A stretch of DNA of 64,000 bases from positions 5,952,001 to 6,016,000 of the forward strand of contig FNSS01000001.1 of assembly GCA_900104855.1 (NCBI GenBank). The letters are read 5' to 3'. The stretch comes from Rhizobiales bacterium GAS188 (GTDB lineage: Bacteria; Pseudomonadota; Alphaproteobacteria; Rhizobiales; Beijerinckiaceae). This document shows, piece after piece, positions 44,252-53,255 of the stretch (its first letter is position 1; each line of letters opens with the position of its first letter). The notes below the pieces were generated by a model. That model worked only from the letters and a program-made list of their open reading frames with translations. It was not told where the DNA came from and made no database searches. A program made the translations under genes and the position numbers.

Positions 44252-45760
44252 ATGCGCTCGAAACTCCCTCTGTTGGCCTTGCTGCTTTCGCTTGCCGCTC
44301 CTGCGGCCCGTGCGGACGTGCTGAATATCGGCATCGCCGGCGATCCCGGGCTGCTCGATCCGGCGCGCAGCGGCAATTTCATCGACCGCAACGTGCTCGC
44401 CTCGCTATGCGACAAGCTGATCGATACCGACCCGGATCAGCATTTCGTGCCGCAGCTCGCGACCAGCTGGGAGTGGTCGCCGGACGGTCTTGCCTTGACC
44501 CTGCATCTGCGTGCGGGCGTGCAGTTTCAGGATGGCACGCCATTCGATGCCGATGCCGTCAAGGTGAATATCGAGCGCGACCGGACGATGATCACGAGCC
44601 TTCGCAAGGCTGAGTTGCGGCCGGTCACCTCCACCGAGGTCGTCGACCCGTCGACCGTGCGGCTGCATCTTTCGGAGCCTGCTGCGCCGCTGCTCGCCTT
44701 CCTGGCCGATCGCGCCGGCATGATGCTGTCGCCCCGGGCGATCACTCAGCTGGGTGACGATATCGCGGCGCACCCGGTCTGTGCCGGACCGTTCTCGTTC
44801 ACCGAACGCGTGCCACAGGATCGGATCGTGCTCGACCGCTTTCCCGGCTATTGGAACGCCAAGGCGATCACCATCGACCGGATCGTCTTTCGCCCCATGA
44901 CCGACAGCTCCGTGCGGCTGGTCAATCTGCAGACGGGGCAGCTGCAGATCATCGACCAGATGTCGGCAACCGATGTGGTCACCGTCAAAGCCGATCCGCA
45001 TCTGCGGCTGGCGCAGCATGTCGCGGTCGCCTACCGCACCTTGCAGTTCAATCTCAATCACGGTCCTCGCGCCGAGACGCCGCTCGGAAAGGACCCGCGC
45101 CTGCGGATGGCGCTGGAGAAGGCGATTGATCGCAATGCCATCAACCAGGTGGTCTTCGAGGGCTTGTTCGTCCCGAACAACCAGACCGAGGTGCCCCACA
45201 GCCTCTTCTGGAATCCGGATCACCCCGTGCCGGAGCGTGATCTCGAAGGCGCGAAGGCCTTGTTGCGGCAGGCGGGCGTGCAGCGTGCGGCGTTCACCCT
45301 CGAGCTCGCCAATACGCCGATCGATGCGCAGATCGGCGAGGTCATCCAGGCCATGGCAAGGGAGGCCGGCTTCGACATCAAGCTGGAGCAGCTCGAAGCC
45401 AATACGGGCAACGTGGCGAACCTTGCCGGCAATTTCGACGTCGCCTTGCTGACCTGGTCCGGGCGCGCTGATCCGGATGCCAATGTGTCGATCTGGATGG
45501 CCTGCAACGGGCCTTTCAACTTCGGAGCCTATTGCGACCCGAAGATGGAGGCCTTGCTGAAGGAAGGCCGCGAGAGCGGCGATACCGACAAGCGTGTCGC
45601 CATCTACCGCAAGGTCGCGGATCGGTATCTTGCCGACATGCCGCAGATCATCCTGTTCAATTACACCTGGATCTGGGGGCTGAGCGGCCGCGTCGAGGGC
45701 TTCGTGCCCAACCGGGACGGGCTGATCCGTCCGCAGGGGCTGCGGCTGAAACCGCAGTGA
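44252..45760 (+). CDS. Family-5 (peptide/nickel-type) ABC substrate-binding protein, orphan
   Basis: The 502-aa protein begins MRSKLPLLALLLSLAAPAAR, a standard signal peptide, with GAGGAG 9 nt before the ATG. The mature chain starts DVLNIGIAGDPGLLDPA and has FDADAVKVNIER and GPFSFTERVPQDRIVL, all typical of SBP_bac_5 (DppA/OppA). No permease or ATPase is adjacent: the next elements are three repeats and a polyol regulator. It must use membrane subunits encoded elsewhere. Confidence 0.9.
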   Translation: MRSKLPLLALLLSLAAPAARADVLNIGIAGDPGLLDPARSGNFIDRNVLASLCDKLIDTDPDQHFVPQLATSWEWSPDGLALTLHLRAGVQFQDGTPFDADAVKVNIERDRTMITSLRKAELRPVTSTEVVDPSTVRLHLSEPAAPLLAFLADRAGMMLSPRAITQLGDDIAAHPVCAGPFSFTERVPQDRIVLDRFPGYWNAKAITIDRIVFRPMTDSSVRLVNLQTGQLQIIDQMSATDVVTVKADPHLRLAQHVAVAYRTLQFNLNHGPRAETPLGKDPRLRMALEKAIDRNAINQVVFEGLFVPNNQTEVPHSLFWNPDHPVPERDLEGAKALLRQAGVQRAAFTLELANTPIDAQIGEVIQAMAREAGFDIKLEQLEANTGNVANLAGNFDVALLTWSGRADPDANVSIWMACNGPFNFGAYCDPKMEALLKEGRESGDTDKRVAIYRKVADRYLADMPQIILFNYTWIWGLSGRVEGFVPNRDGLIRPQGLRLKPQ

Positions 45761-45768
45761 GGCGTCTT

Positions 45769-46047
45769 GGGATCGCGGGCGTCCTCGCCCGCTCTTGAGA
45801 CGGCGAGGCGGCGCGCCGGCGGGAAGAAGGGCGACCAGGATGGTCGCGGTCCCGGTGGGATCGCGGGCGTCCTCGCCCGCTCTTGTGCAGGGCGAGCGCT
45901 CCACGCCGGGAAGAAGGGCGACCAGGATGGTCGCGGTCCCAGGGCGTTGGATCACGGGCGTCCCGCCAGCCCTTGAGACCGCGAGTCGGCGCGCCGGCGG
46001 GATGAAGGGCGACCGAGACGGTCGCGGTCCCAGCGGTCGCGGTCCCG
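45769..46047. repeat. Three tandem copies of family B repeat plus a partial unit
   Basis: Units at 45769-45853, 45857-45940 and about 45947-46031 each begin GGGATCGCGGGCGT or a variant, carry CGGCGCGCCGGCGGGA and GAAGGGCGACC, and close GTCGCGGTCCC. A short partial unit continues to 46047. They are in opposite orientation to the copies at 36590 and 38400. The tandem array separates the orphan binding protein from the polyol regulator. Confidence 0.85.
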
Positions 46048-46126
46048 CCCACGACTTCTAAATTCCTGCGGGTTCGGAGTAGGTTCGCCGCGTGGGGAGC
46101 GGGAGCTGGCGAATCAAGGTAGGGCG

Positions 46127-47086
46127 ATGGGCCGTAGATTGGACGAAGCCAAGAGGCTGGATGACGCGGCGCGCGCCGGCTGGCTCTACTATATCGCCGG
46201 CAACACCCAGGACGAGATCGCGACGAAGCTCGCCATCTCGCGCCAATCGGCGCAGCGCTTGGTGTCGCTCGCCATCTCCGAAGGCCTGATCAAGGTCCGG
46301 CTCGATCATCCCTTGGCCAATTGCCTCGACCTCGCCGAGCGGTTGCGCCGGCGCTTCGGCCTCGATCTGGTGCAGGTGGTGCCGACCGATCCCGATTCCA
46401 CCTCGACTACTGTCGGGGTGGCGGAAGCCACGGCCGCCGAGATCGAGCGCCTGTTGCGATCGCCCGATCCGATCATCATGGCGATCGGCACCGGGCGCAC
46501 CTTGAAGGCGGCGATAAGGCAATTGCCGCCGATCGACGCATCGCAGCACAAGATCGTGTCGCTCACCGGCACCATTGCGCCGGACGGCTCGGCGGCCTTC
46601 TACAACGTCATCTACGACATGGCCGAAGTGGTGAAGGCGCGTCTCTTTCCCATTCCGCTGCCCGTCATCGCCTCCTCGGCCGCGGAGCGGGATCTGCTGC
46701 ACCAGCAACCGATGATCTCGATGACGCTCGCTCTCGCCGCCAAGGCCAATGTGACTTTCGTCGGCATCGGCGATCTCGGCGAGGAAGCCCCGCTCTATGT
46801 CGACGGCTTCATCGGCCGCTCGGAGCTCCGCGCCCTGCAGAAGGCGGGCGCGGTCGCTGAGATCTGTGGCTGGGCCTTCGATCGCGACGGACGCTTGATC
46901 GAAGGCATCACCAATGAGCGCGTCGCCAGCGCCCCGATCCCTTCGCGCGAGAGCTCGCTTGTCGTGGCAAGTGCTCAAGGTGATAAGAAAATGCCCGGAA
47001 TAATCGGGGCGCTTGCGCGGCGGCTGATCAACGGCCTCATCACCGATGAGCGAACCGCCTTGCGCCTGTTGGGGGACAAGGCCTAG
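46127..47086 (+). CDS. SorC/DeoR-type sugar-binding regulator of the polyol operon
   Basis: The 319-aa protein has an N-terminal helix-turn-helix (AARAGWLYYIAGNTQDEIATKLAISRQSAQRLVS, residues about 14-47) and the SorC sugar-binding domain (VGVAEATAAEIERLL, IGTGRTLKAAI, TFVGIGDLG, and LINGLITDERTALRLL at the end). It precedes and matches the polyol transporter operon in direction, 233 nt upstream, and is its likely controller, with sorbitol or its phosphate as effector. Confidence 0.9.
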   Translation: MGRRLDEAKRLDDAARAGWLYYIAGNTQDEIATKLAISRQSAQRLVSLAISEGLIKVRLDHPLANCLDLAERLRRRFGLDLVQVVPTDPDSTSTTVGVAEATAAEIERLLRSPDPIIMAIGTGRTLKAAIRQLPPIDASQHKIVSLTGTIAPDGSAAFYNVIYDMAEVVKARLFPIPLPVIASSAAERDLLHQQPMISMTLALAAKANVTFVGIGDLGEEAPLYVDGFIGRSELRALQKAGAVAEICGWAFDRDGRLIEGITNERVASAPIPSRESSLVVASAQGDKKMPGIIGALARRLINGLITDERTALRLLGDKA

Positions 47087-47253
47087 GAGCTGGATCGAGA
47101 GAGCGCATGCTTCTCAAAATATAAACGTTATATCAATAAGATAAGTAGGCATTCGTAGCTTCGGCCCGGCACGTGCTTGGGAGTCGTCAATTTGTGCTGC
47201 GCTGCGGCATGATGGGCGCTGCGGCGCAGCAGGGGCCAGTGCTTGACTCTTGT

Positions 47254-47273
47254 GCAAATTGATGAGTATTTGC
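47254..47273. promoter_or_regulatory. Candidate operator/promoter of the polyol operon
   Basis: GCAAAT and ATTTGC are perfect 6-bp arms with an 8-nt spacer. A TTGACT (47243-47248) immediately upstream could be the -35 element, so the palindrome would overlie the promoter. GCTCACA also recurs at 47272 and 47291, 19 bp apart. The SorC-type regulator is the likely ligand-controlled binder. Confidence 0.5.
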
Positions 47274-47319
47274 TCACACAAATATAAAACGCTCACATTG
47301 AGCTCATGGGAGGACTGCG

Positions 47320-48636
47320 ATGAAGATCGCCTCACTCGTCATCGGCGCCTGTTCAGCCATGGCGATCGCCACCATGGCGCAAGCTGCCACCAAACTGACG
47401 ATCGCCACTGTCAACAATGGCGACATGATCCGCATGCAGAAGCTCGCGGACGACTTCAAGGCGAAGAACCCCGACATCGATCTCGCATGGGTGACGATGG
47501 AGGAGAACCAGCTGCGCCAGAAAGTCACGACCGATATCGCCACCAAGGGCGGCCAATACGACGTGCTGACCATCGGCACCTATGAAGTGCCGATCTGGGC
47601 CAAGAAAGGCTGGTTGGTGCCTCTGGACAGCCTCGGCGCATCCTATGACGTCGACGACATCATCCCCGCCATCCGTTCCGGCCTCACCGTCGACAACAAG
47701 CTTTTTGCCGCGCCCTTCTATGGCGAAAGCTCAATGATCATGTATCGCAAGGACCTGTTCGAGAAGGCGGGCCTCAAGATGCCCGACAAGCCGAGCTGGG
47801 ACTTCATCAAGGACGCGGCGGCCAAGATCACCGACAAGCCGCATGAGGTTTACGGCATGTGCTTGCGCGGCAAGGCCGGCTGGGGCGAGAACATGGCGTT
47901 CCTGACCACCATGGCCAATTCCTACAGCGCCCGCTGGTTTGACGAAAAGTGGAAACCCACCTTCAATGGTCCGGAGTGGAAGCAGGCTCTGACGACCTAT
48001 ATCGACATGATGAAGAATTCCGGCCCTCCCGGCGCTTCGTCGAACGGCTTCAATGAAAATCTGGCTCTGTTCCAGTCCGGCAAATGCGGCATGTGGATCG
48101 ACGCCACGGTCGCTGCGTCCTTCGTGAGCAATCCCAAGGATTCGAAAGTCGCCGACAAGGTTGGTTATGCGCCGGCTCCTTGCGCCACCACTTGCAAGAA
48201 CGGCAATTGGCTCTGGGCCTGGTCGCTCGGCGTCCCGGCCGGCTCGCAGAAGACGGAAGCGGCCGAGAAGTTCATCGCCTGGGCCACCAGCAAAGCCTAC
48301 ACCGATCTTGTCGCCTCGAAGGAAGGCTGGGCCAACGTGCCTCCCGGTACGCGAAAGTCGCTTTACGCCAACCCGGAATACATCAAGGCGGCGGGCTTTG
48401 CCGAGCAGACCCTGAAGGCGATCAATTCCGCCGATCCGAGCATGAACGGCAATGATCGTCCCAAGCCCTATATCGGCGTGCAATTCGCGGCCATCCCGGA
48501 ATTCCAAGGCATCGGCACCAAGGTCGGCCAACATTTCTCCGCCGCTCTCGCCGGGCAGATCAGTGTCGAAGACGCATTGAAAAATGCTCAGTCGGACACC
48601 GAGCGCGAGATGATCAAGGACGGTTATATCAAGTAG
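47320..48636 (+). CDS. smoE: Polyol ABC transporter substrate-binding protein
   Basis: The 438-aa periplasmic protein has a signal peptide (KIASLVIGACSAMAIATMAQ) and the family-1 extracellular solute-binding fold (LTIATVNNGDMIRMQKLADDF; YDVLTIGTYEVPIWAKKGWL). GGAGG lies 7 nt before the ATG. Sequence style and gene order (SBP, two permeases, UgpC-type ATPase, sorbitol-type dehydrogenase) match the Rhodobacter smo system for sorbitol and mannitol. A strong stem-loop follows the gene. Confidence 0.9.
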   Translation: MKIASLVIGACSAMAIATMAQAATKLTIATVNNGDMIRMQKLADDFKAKNPDIDLAWVTMEENQLRQKVTTDIATKGGQYDVLTIGTYEVPIWAKKGWLVPLDSLGASYDVDDIIPAIRSGLTVDNKLFAAPFYGESSMIMYRKDLFEKAGLKMPDKPSWDFIKDAAAKITDKPHEVYGMCLRGKAGWGENMAFLTTMANSYSARWFDEKWKPTFNGPEWKQALTTYIDMMKNSGPPGASSNGFNENLALFQSGKCGMWIDATVAASFVSNPKDSKVADKVGYAPAPCATTCKNGNWLWAWSLGVPAGSQKTEAAEKFIAWATSKAYTDLVASKEGWANVPPGTRKSLYANPEYIKAAGFAEQTLKAINSADPSMNGNDRPKPYIGVQFAAIPEFQGIGTKVGQHFSAALAGQISVEDALKNAQSDTEREMIKDGYIK

Positions 48637-48644
48637 CCGTCACG

Positions 48645-48678
48645 GACAGCCGCTGGTCCCAGCCGGCCAGCGGCTGTC
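48645..48678 (+). terminator. Stem-loop between smoE and smoF
   Basis: GACAGCCGCTGG (48645-48656) pairs perfectly with CCAGCGGCTGTC (48667-48678) across a 10-nt loop. No U-run follows, so it is more likely an attenuator or 3'-end protector that keeps binding-protein transcripts more abundant than those of the permeases. Confidence 0.7.
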
Positions 48679-48713
48679 TCTCCCTCCGTCTCGCTTCGTA
48701 GGAATGAATCGCC

Positions 48714-49577
48714 ATGGCGACGCTTCATACCCGCACGGCTGCCCGTTTCATGGTCGCACCCTCGGTCATCCTGTTGTTCATCTGGATGATCGTGCCGCTG
48801 GTGATGACCATCTATTATTCGCTTCTCAACTATAAGCTCGACGGCACGGATGTCACCTGGGCGGGTCTTTCCAATTATTACTACTTTTTTACCGACCCGG
48901 CATTCCTTCACGCGCTCAAGAATTCGCTGTTGCTCGTCGGCGGCGCACTCATCATCACCCTCGTCGGCGGCGTTCTCTTCGCCTTGCTGCTGGACCAGCC
49001 CTTCTGGGGGCAAGGTATTGTCCGTCTGCTGGTGATCGCCCCCTTCTTCGTCATGCCGACGGTCTCCGCATTGGTGTGGAAGAACATGATGATGAATCCC
49101 GTGAACGGTCTGTTCGCGTGGCTCGCCAAAAGCGTCGGGTTGGAGGCGGTGGACTGGTTCGCCCATTGGCCTCTGTTCTCGATCACCTTGATCGTGGCCT
49201 GGCAATGGCTGCCGTTCGCGACCCTCATTCTGCTGACCGCACTGCAATCCCTCAGTGAAGAGCAGAAGGAGGCGGCCGAGATGGACGGTGCGCCCATCTT
49301 GTCGATGTTCTTCTACATCATTCTCCCGCATCTGACGCGCGCCATCACCGTCGTCATTCTGATCGAGACGATCTTCCTGCTTTCCGTCTTCGCCGAAATA
49401 CAGGTCACGACCCAGGGCGGGCAGGCCAGCAGCAATATCCCCTATCTCGTCTTTTCGGTTGCGCGTCTGGACAATGACATTGGCGGGGCTTCCGCGGGCG
49501 GTATCGTTGCCGTCATCATCGCCAATATCGTTGCTTTCTTTCTTGTCCGCATGATCGGCAAGAATCTGGAGGCCTGA
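48714..49577 (+). CDS. smoF: Polyol ABC permease, first subunit
   Basis: The 287-aa protein has six transmembrane segments and the MalF-type EAA loop EQKEAAEMDGAPILSMFFYIILPHL. It pairs with the next permease to form the channel. The gap to smoG is 3 nt. Confidence 0.92.
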   Translation: MATLHTRTAARFMVAPSVILLFIWMIVPLVMTIYYSLLNYKLDGTDVTWAGLSNYYYFFTDPAFLHALKNSLLLVGGALIITLVGGVLFALLLDQPFWGQGIVRLLVIAPFFVMPTVSALVWKNMMMNPVNGLFAWLAKSVGLEAVDWFAHWPLFSITLIVAWQWLPFATLILLTALQSLSEEQKEAAEMDGAPILSMFFYIILPHLTRAITVVILIETIFLLSVFAEIQVTTQGGQASSNIPYLVFSVARLDNDIGGASAGGIVAVIIANIVAFFLVRMIGKNLEA

Positions 49578-49580
49578 ACC

Positions 49581-50411
49581 ATGGCCCGCGAGATCACGAT
49601 TCAGAAGAAAGCCGGTTGGACGGCCCTCGGCTGGTGCCTGGGTCTCCTGATCTTCTTTCCGATCCTGTGGACATTTCTCACCAGCTTCAAATCGGAAGGC
49701 GAGGCCATCGCTTCGCCGCCCAGCTTCCTGTTCTTTCACTGGACAACGGAAAACTACCTGGAAGTTCAGGAGCGCTCAGATTATTTGAAATCCGTCTGGA
49801 ATTCGATGGCGATTTCCTTCGGCTCGACCTTCCTCGCGCTTCTCGTCGCTGTTCCCGCCGCATGGGCCATGGCCTTTGCGCCGGGCAAGCGCACCAAGGA
49901 TCTCTTGATGTGGATGCTGTCCACCAAGATGATGCCTGCGGTCGGCGCCTTTGTTCCGATCTATGTGATCTTGAACTATTTCCACTGGCTCGATTCCGTC
50001 TTTGTGCTCATCGTCATGCTGATGATGATCAATCTGCCGATCATCGTCTGGATGCTTTACACTTACTTCAAGGAAATCCCCGCCGACATCCTCGAGGCGT
50101 GCCGCATGGATGGCGCGACCTTGGGTAAGGAAATCATCTACGTCCTGACGCCGATGGCCATTCCGGGCATTGCCTCGACGCTTCTCCTCAATATCATTCT
50201 CGCCTGGAACGAAGCCTTCTGGACGCTGAACCTGACCGCGGCGAACGCGGCCCCGCTGACCGCTTTCATCGCTCAATATTCCAGCCCGGAGGGGTTGTTC
50301 TACGCCAAGCTTTCGGCTGCCTCGACCTTGGCCATCGCGCCGATCCTGGTCCTTGGCTGGTTCTCCCAGAAACAACTCGTGCGCGGCCTGACCTTCGGCG
50401 CGGTCAAGTGA
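49581..50411 (+). CDS. smoG: Polyol ABC permease, second subunit
   Basis: The 276-aa MalG-type permease has six transmembrane segments and the EAA loop ILEACRMDGATLGKEIIYVLTPMAIPGI. It ends ALRGLTFGAVK-like (QLVRGLTFGAVK), as usual for this family. It is tightly linked to smoF and smoK. Confidence 0.92.
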   Translation: MAREITIQKKAGWTALGWCLGLLIFFPILWTFLTSFKSEGEAIASPPSFLFFHWTTENYLEVQERSDYLKSVWNSMAISFGSTFLALLVAVPAAWAMAFAPGKRTKDLLMWMLSTKMMPAVGAFVPIYVILNYFHWLDSVFVLIVMLMMINLPIIVWMLYTYFKEIPADILEACRMDGATLGKEIIYVLTPMAIPGIASTLLLNIILAWNEAFWTLNLTAANAAPLTAFIAQYSSPEGLFYAKLSAASTLAIAPILVLGWFSQKQLVRGLTFGAVK

Positions 50412-50426
50412 ACAGGGGCATTTGTC

Positions 50427-51428
50427 ATGGGTAGCATCACTCTCAAGAAAGTGTCCAAAGTCTTCGGCGGGCACGCCGTCATTCCCGGTATCGACCTCGA
50501 CATTCTCGACGGCGAGTTCGTCGTCTTTGTCGGTCCATCCGGTTGTGGCAAATCCACCTTGCTGCGGCTGATCGCCGGGCTCGAGGACACGAGCAGCGGC
50601 ACCATCATCATCGATGGCGTCGACGCTACCGACACGCCGCCCGCGCAGCGCAAATTGTCGATGGTCTTTCAATCCTATGCGCTTTATCCGCACATGTCCG
50701 TCGGCGGCAACATCGCGTTCCCGCTGAAAATGGCAGGCGAGAGCAAGGCCGTGATCGACAAGAAAGTGGCCGATGCCGCGAAAATCCTGAACCTGACGGA
50801 TTATCTCGATCGCAAGCCGCGCATGTTGTCGGGCGGACAGCGTCAGCGTGTCGCCATCGGCCGCGCGATCGTGCGCCAGCCCAAGGCGTTTCTCTTCGAT
50901 GAGCCCTTGTCCAACCTGGACGCAGCCTTGCGCGTCAATATGCGTCTCGAGATCTGCGAGCTGCATCAATCCTTGAAGACAACGATGATCTACGTGACAC
51001 ACGATCAGGTCGAAGCCATGACCATGGCCGACAAGATCGTCGTGCTCAATCGCGGCAATATCGAGCAGGTCGGCTCACCGCTCGATCTGTATCACAGGCC
51101 GGCAAACCGCTTCGTCGCCGGCTTCATCGGCTCCCCGAAGATGAATATCATCGAAGGGGCCGAGGCCGCCAAGGCCAATGCCATCGCGATCGGCGTGCGC
51201 CCCGAGCACCTGCAATCCTCGAAGACCAGTGGAACCTGGAAGGGGCGTGTGAAAGTTTCAGAACATCTCGGCTCGGATACATTCATGTATATCGATGTCG
51301 ATAATATTGGCCAGATGACGGTGCGCGCACCGGGCGAGGCTGGCTTCTCTCATGGCGATACGGTCTATCTCACGCCCGAGCCCAGCAAGATACATCGCTT
51401 CGGTGCGGGCGGTGAGGCGTTGCGGTGA
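50427..51428 (+). CDS. smoK: Polyol ABC transporter ATPase, UgpC/MalK type
   Basis: The 333-aa ATPase has Walker [11 protein letters not shown]-loop [10 protein letters not shown], signature [15 protein letters not shown], Walker [12 protein letters not shown], His-switch VTHDQVEAM, and a C-terminal OB-type regulatory domain (about 235-333). The stop overlaps the dehydrogenase start. It energises smoEFG transport. Confidence 0.93.
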   Translation: MGSITLKKVSKVFGGHAVIPGIDLDILDGEFVVFVGPSGCGKSTLLRLIAGLEDTSSGTIIIDGVDATDTPPAQRKLSMVFQSYALYPHMSVGGNIAFPLKMAGESKAVIDKKVADAAKILNLTDYLDRKPRMLSGGQRQRVAIGRAIVRQPKAFLFDEPLSNLDAALRVNMRLEICELHQSLKTTMIYVTHDQVEAMTMADKIVVLNRGNIEQVGSPLDLYHRPANRFVAGFIGSPKMNIIEGAEAAKANAIAIGVRPEHLQSSKTSGTWKGRVKVSEHLGSDTFMYIDVDNIGQMTVRAPGEAGFSHGDTVYLTPEPSKIHRFGAGGEALR

Positions 51429-52198
51429 TGCGGCTTGCCGGCAAGGTGGCGCTGATCACCGGCGCGGCGCGTGGCATCGGACGTGCCTTCGCGCAGGCCT
51501 ATGCGCGCGAGGGCGCAAGAGTGGTGCTCGGCGATATCGACGGCGCGGGCGCGCAAGTCGCGGCGCGCGAGATCGGCGAGGGGGCCGAAGCCCTCACTCT
51601 CGACGTCACACGCCCGGATTCGATCGCGAATGCGATGCTCCACCTCGAGACGCATCGTGGCGGCATCGACATCCTGGTCAACAATGCCGGGCTCTTCGAC
51701 CTCGCCCCGATCGTCGAGATCACCCGCGAGAGCTTCGAGCGGCTGGTGGCGATCAATATGGGCGGCGTGCTGTTCATGATGCAGGCCGCGGCGCGATCGA
51801 TGATCGAGCGCGACCGGGGCGGCAAGATCATCAACATGGCGAGCCAGGCGGGGCGACGCGGCGAGGCGCTGGTCGCGGTCTATTGCGCCACCAAGGCCGC
51901 CGTCATCAGCCTCACCCAATCGGCGGGGCTCGACTTGATCCGGCACGGCATCAACGTCAACGCCATCGCGCCGGGCGTCGTCGATGGCGAGCATTGGGAC
52001 GGGGTCGATGAGCTGTTCGCCAAATACGAGAAGCGCCCGCCCGGCGAGAAGAAGCGCCTCGTCGGCGCGGCCGTGCCCTTCGGGCGGATCGGGACACCCG
52101 AGGATCTGACCGGCATGGCGGTGTTCCTCGCCAGCAGCGAGAGCGATTACGTCGTCGCGCAGACCTACAATGTCGATGGCGGCAACTGGATGAGCTGA
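51428..52198 (+). CDS. smoS: Sorbitol (L-iditol) 2-dehydrogenase, SDR family
   Basis: The 256-aa short-chain dehydrogenase has GAARGIG (NAD site), NNAG, the catalytic Ser in NMASQAG and YCATK (Tyr/Lys). The VVDGEHWDGVDELFAKYE segment and length resemble the sorbitol dehydrogenase SmoS of Rhodobacter, which oxidises sorbitol to fructose. ATG 51428 overlaps the smoK stop; GTG 51425 is also possible. Confidence 0.88.
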   Translation: MRLAGKVALITGAARGIGRAFAQAYAREGARVVLGDIDGAGAQVAAREIGEGAEALTLDVTRPDSIANAMLHLETHRGGIDILVNNAGLFDLAPIVEITRESFERLVAINMGGVLFMMQAAARSMIERDRGGKIINMASQAGRRGEALVAVYCATKAAVISLTQSAGLDLIRHGINVNAIAPGVVDGEHWDGVDELFAKYEKRPPGEKKRLVGAAVPFGRIGTPEDLTGMAVFLASSESDYVVAQTYNVDGGNWMS

Positions 52199-52206
52199 AA
52201 GGACAG

Positions 52207-52986
52207 ATGATGTATCTCGATAAACTCAGGCTCGACGGTCGCGTCGCCATCGTCACTGGGGCAGGGCAGGGGATCGGTGCTGCCTGCGCGCAGGCGCTGG
52301 GCGAGGCCGGAGCCACGGTCGTCATCGCCGAGATCCTCCCCGAGCGGGTCGAAGCGAGCCTCGCCTCGCTGCGTCAGGCGGGCGTCACGGCGCATGGGCT
52401 TACGCTCGATGTGACGAAGTCCCGCGATGTGGACGCTGCGGCCGAGACGGTCGTGAAGACGCATGGGCGCATCGACATCCTGGTCAACAATGCCGGCGTC
52501 GCCAAGAGCGATGTGCGCGCCGAGGATGTGAGCGACCAGCATTGGCGCTTCCACATGGACATCAATCTCGACGGGCTGTTCTGGTGCTGCCGCGCCTTCG
52601 GCAGCCGCATGCTGGCGCAAGGCAAGGGCTCGATCGTCAATATCGGCTCGATGTCGGGCTTCATCGTCAACAAGCCGCAGCCGCAATCCTTCTACAACGC
52701 CTCCAAGGCCGCCGTGCACCATCTGACCCGCTCGCTCGCCGCCGAATGGGGGCAGCGCGGCGTGCGCGTCAACGCGGTCGCGCCCACCTATATCGAGACG
52801 CCGCTGACGAGCTTCGGCATCAAGGAGAATCCCGAGATGTACAAGACCTGGCTGGAGATGACGCCGATGGGGCGCGTCGGCCAGCCGGACGAGATCGCGT
52901 CGGTGGTGCATTTCCTCGCTTCCGATGCCGCGAGCCTGATGACGGGCGCGATCGTCGCCGCCGATGGCGGTTACACTTGCTGGTGA
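52207..52986 (+). CDS. SDR oxidoreductase, galactitol-dehydrogenase-like
   Basis: The 259-aa SDR enzyme has GAGQGIG, NNAG, Ser in NIGSMSG, YNASK, and ends ADGGYTCW, like bacterial galactitol/polyol dehydrogenases. AAGGA lies 3 nt before ATG 52207 and 6 nt before ATG 52210, so the second may be the real start. In this operon it probably widens the polyol range beyond sorbitol. Confidence 0.88.
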   Translation: MMYLDKLRLDGRVAIVTGAGQGIGAACAQALGEAGATVVIAEILPERVEASLASLRQAGVTAHGLTLDVTKSRDVDAAAETVVKTHGRIDILVNNAGVAKSDVRAEDVSDQHWRFHMDINLDGLFWCCRAFGSRMLAQGKGSIVNIGSMSGFIVNKPQPQSFYNASKAAVHHLTRSLAAEWGQRGVRVNAVAPTYIETPLTSFGIKENPEMYKTWLEMTPMGRVGQPDEIASVVHFLASDAASLMTGAIVAADGGYTCW

Positions 52987-53020
52987 GGGCGCCCGCGAGG
53001 TTCTTGCGCGCCGGCGCCCA

Positions 53021-53219
53021 CCTCTCCCCTTGCGGGAGAGGTCGGCTTCGATGAGCGAAGCGAAGAGGAGCCGGGTGAGGGGGGCAGCGCCGACTCGGAG
53101 GCCCCTTCGCTTTTGGACCGGAATGGCGGCCCTGGCCCGGCTTACGAAGGTGATCGCTGCCCCCCTCACCCGATCCTCGCCTGGCGGCTCGGATCGACCT
53201 CTCCCGCAAGGGGAGAGGT
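53021..53219. repeat. Dispersed intergenic repeat, family A
   Basis: The ends CCTCTCCCCTTGCGGGAGAGG and CCTCTCCCGCAAGGGGAGAGG are each hairpins and also mutually complementary. Interior blocks GAGCCGGGTGAGGGGG and CCCCCTCACCCGATCCTCGC are also inverted. It lies between the SDR and HAD genes and may insulate or end transcripts within the operon. Confidence 0.85.
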
Positions 53220-53255
53220 AAGCGCGAAAGCCTGCTCGGCCGGAAGGATGATTGC

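Noticed and set aside
44405-45955. A long minus-strand ORF (516 aa) opposite the family-5 binding protein
   Set aside because: It is a reverse-frame shadow caused by high GC. The plus-strand gene has a signal peptide, ribosome site and family motifs; the antisense one has none.
45769-46047. Possible CRISPR array at the tandem repeats
   Set aside because: The units are about 85 bp, imperfect and head to tail with almost no spacer, and no cas gene is near. It is a dispersed repeat.
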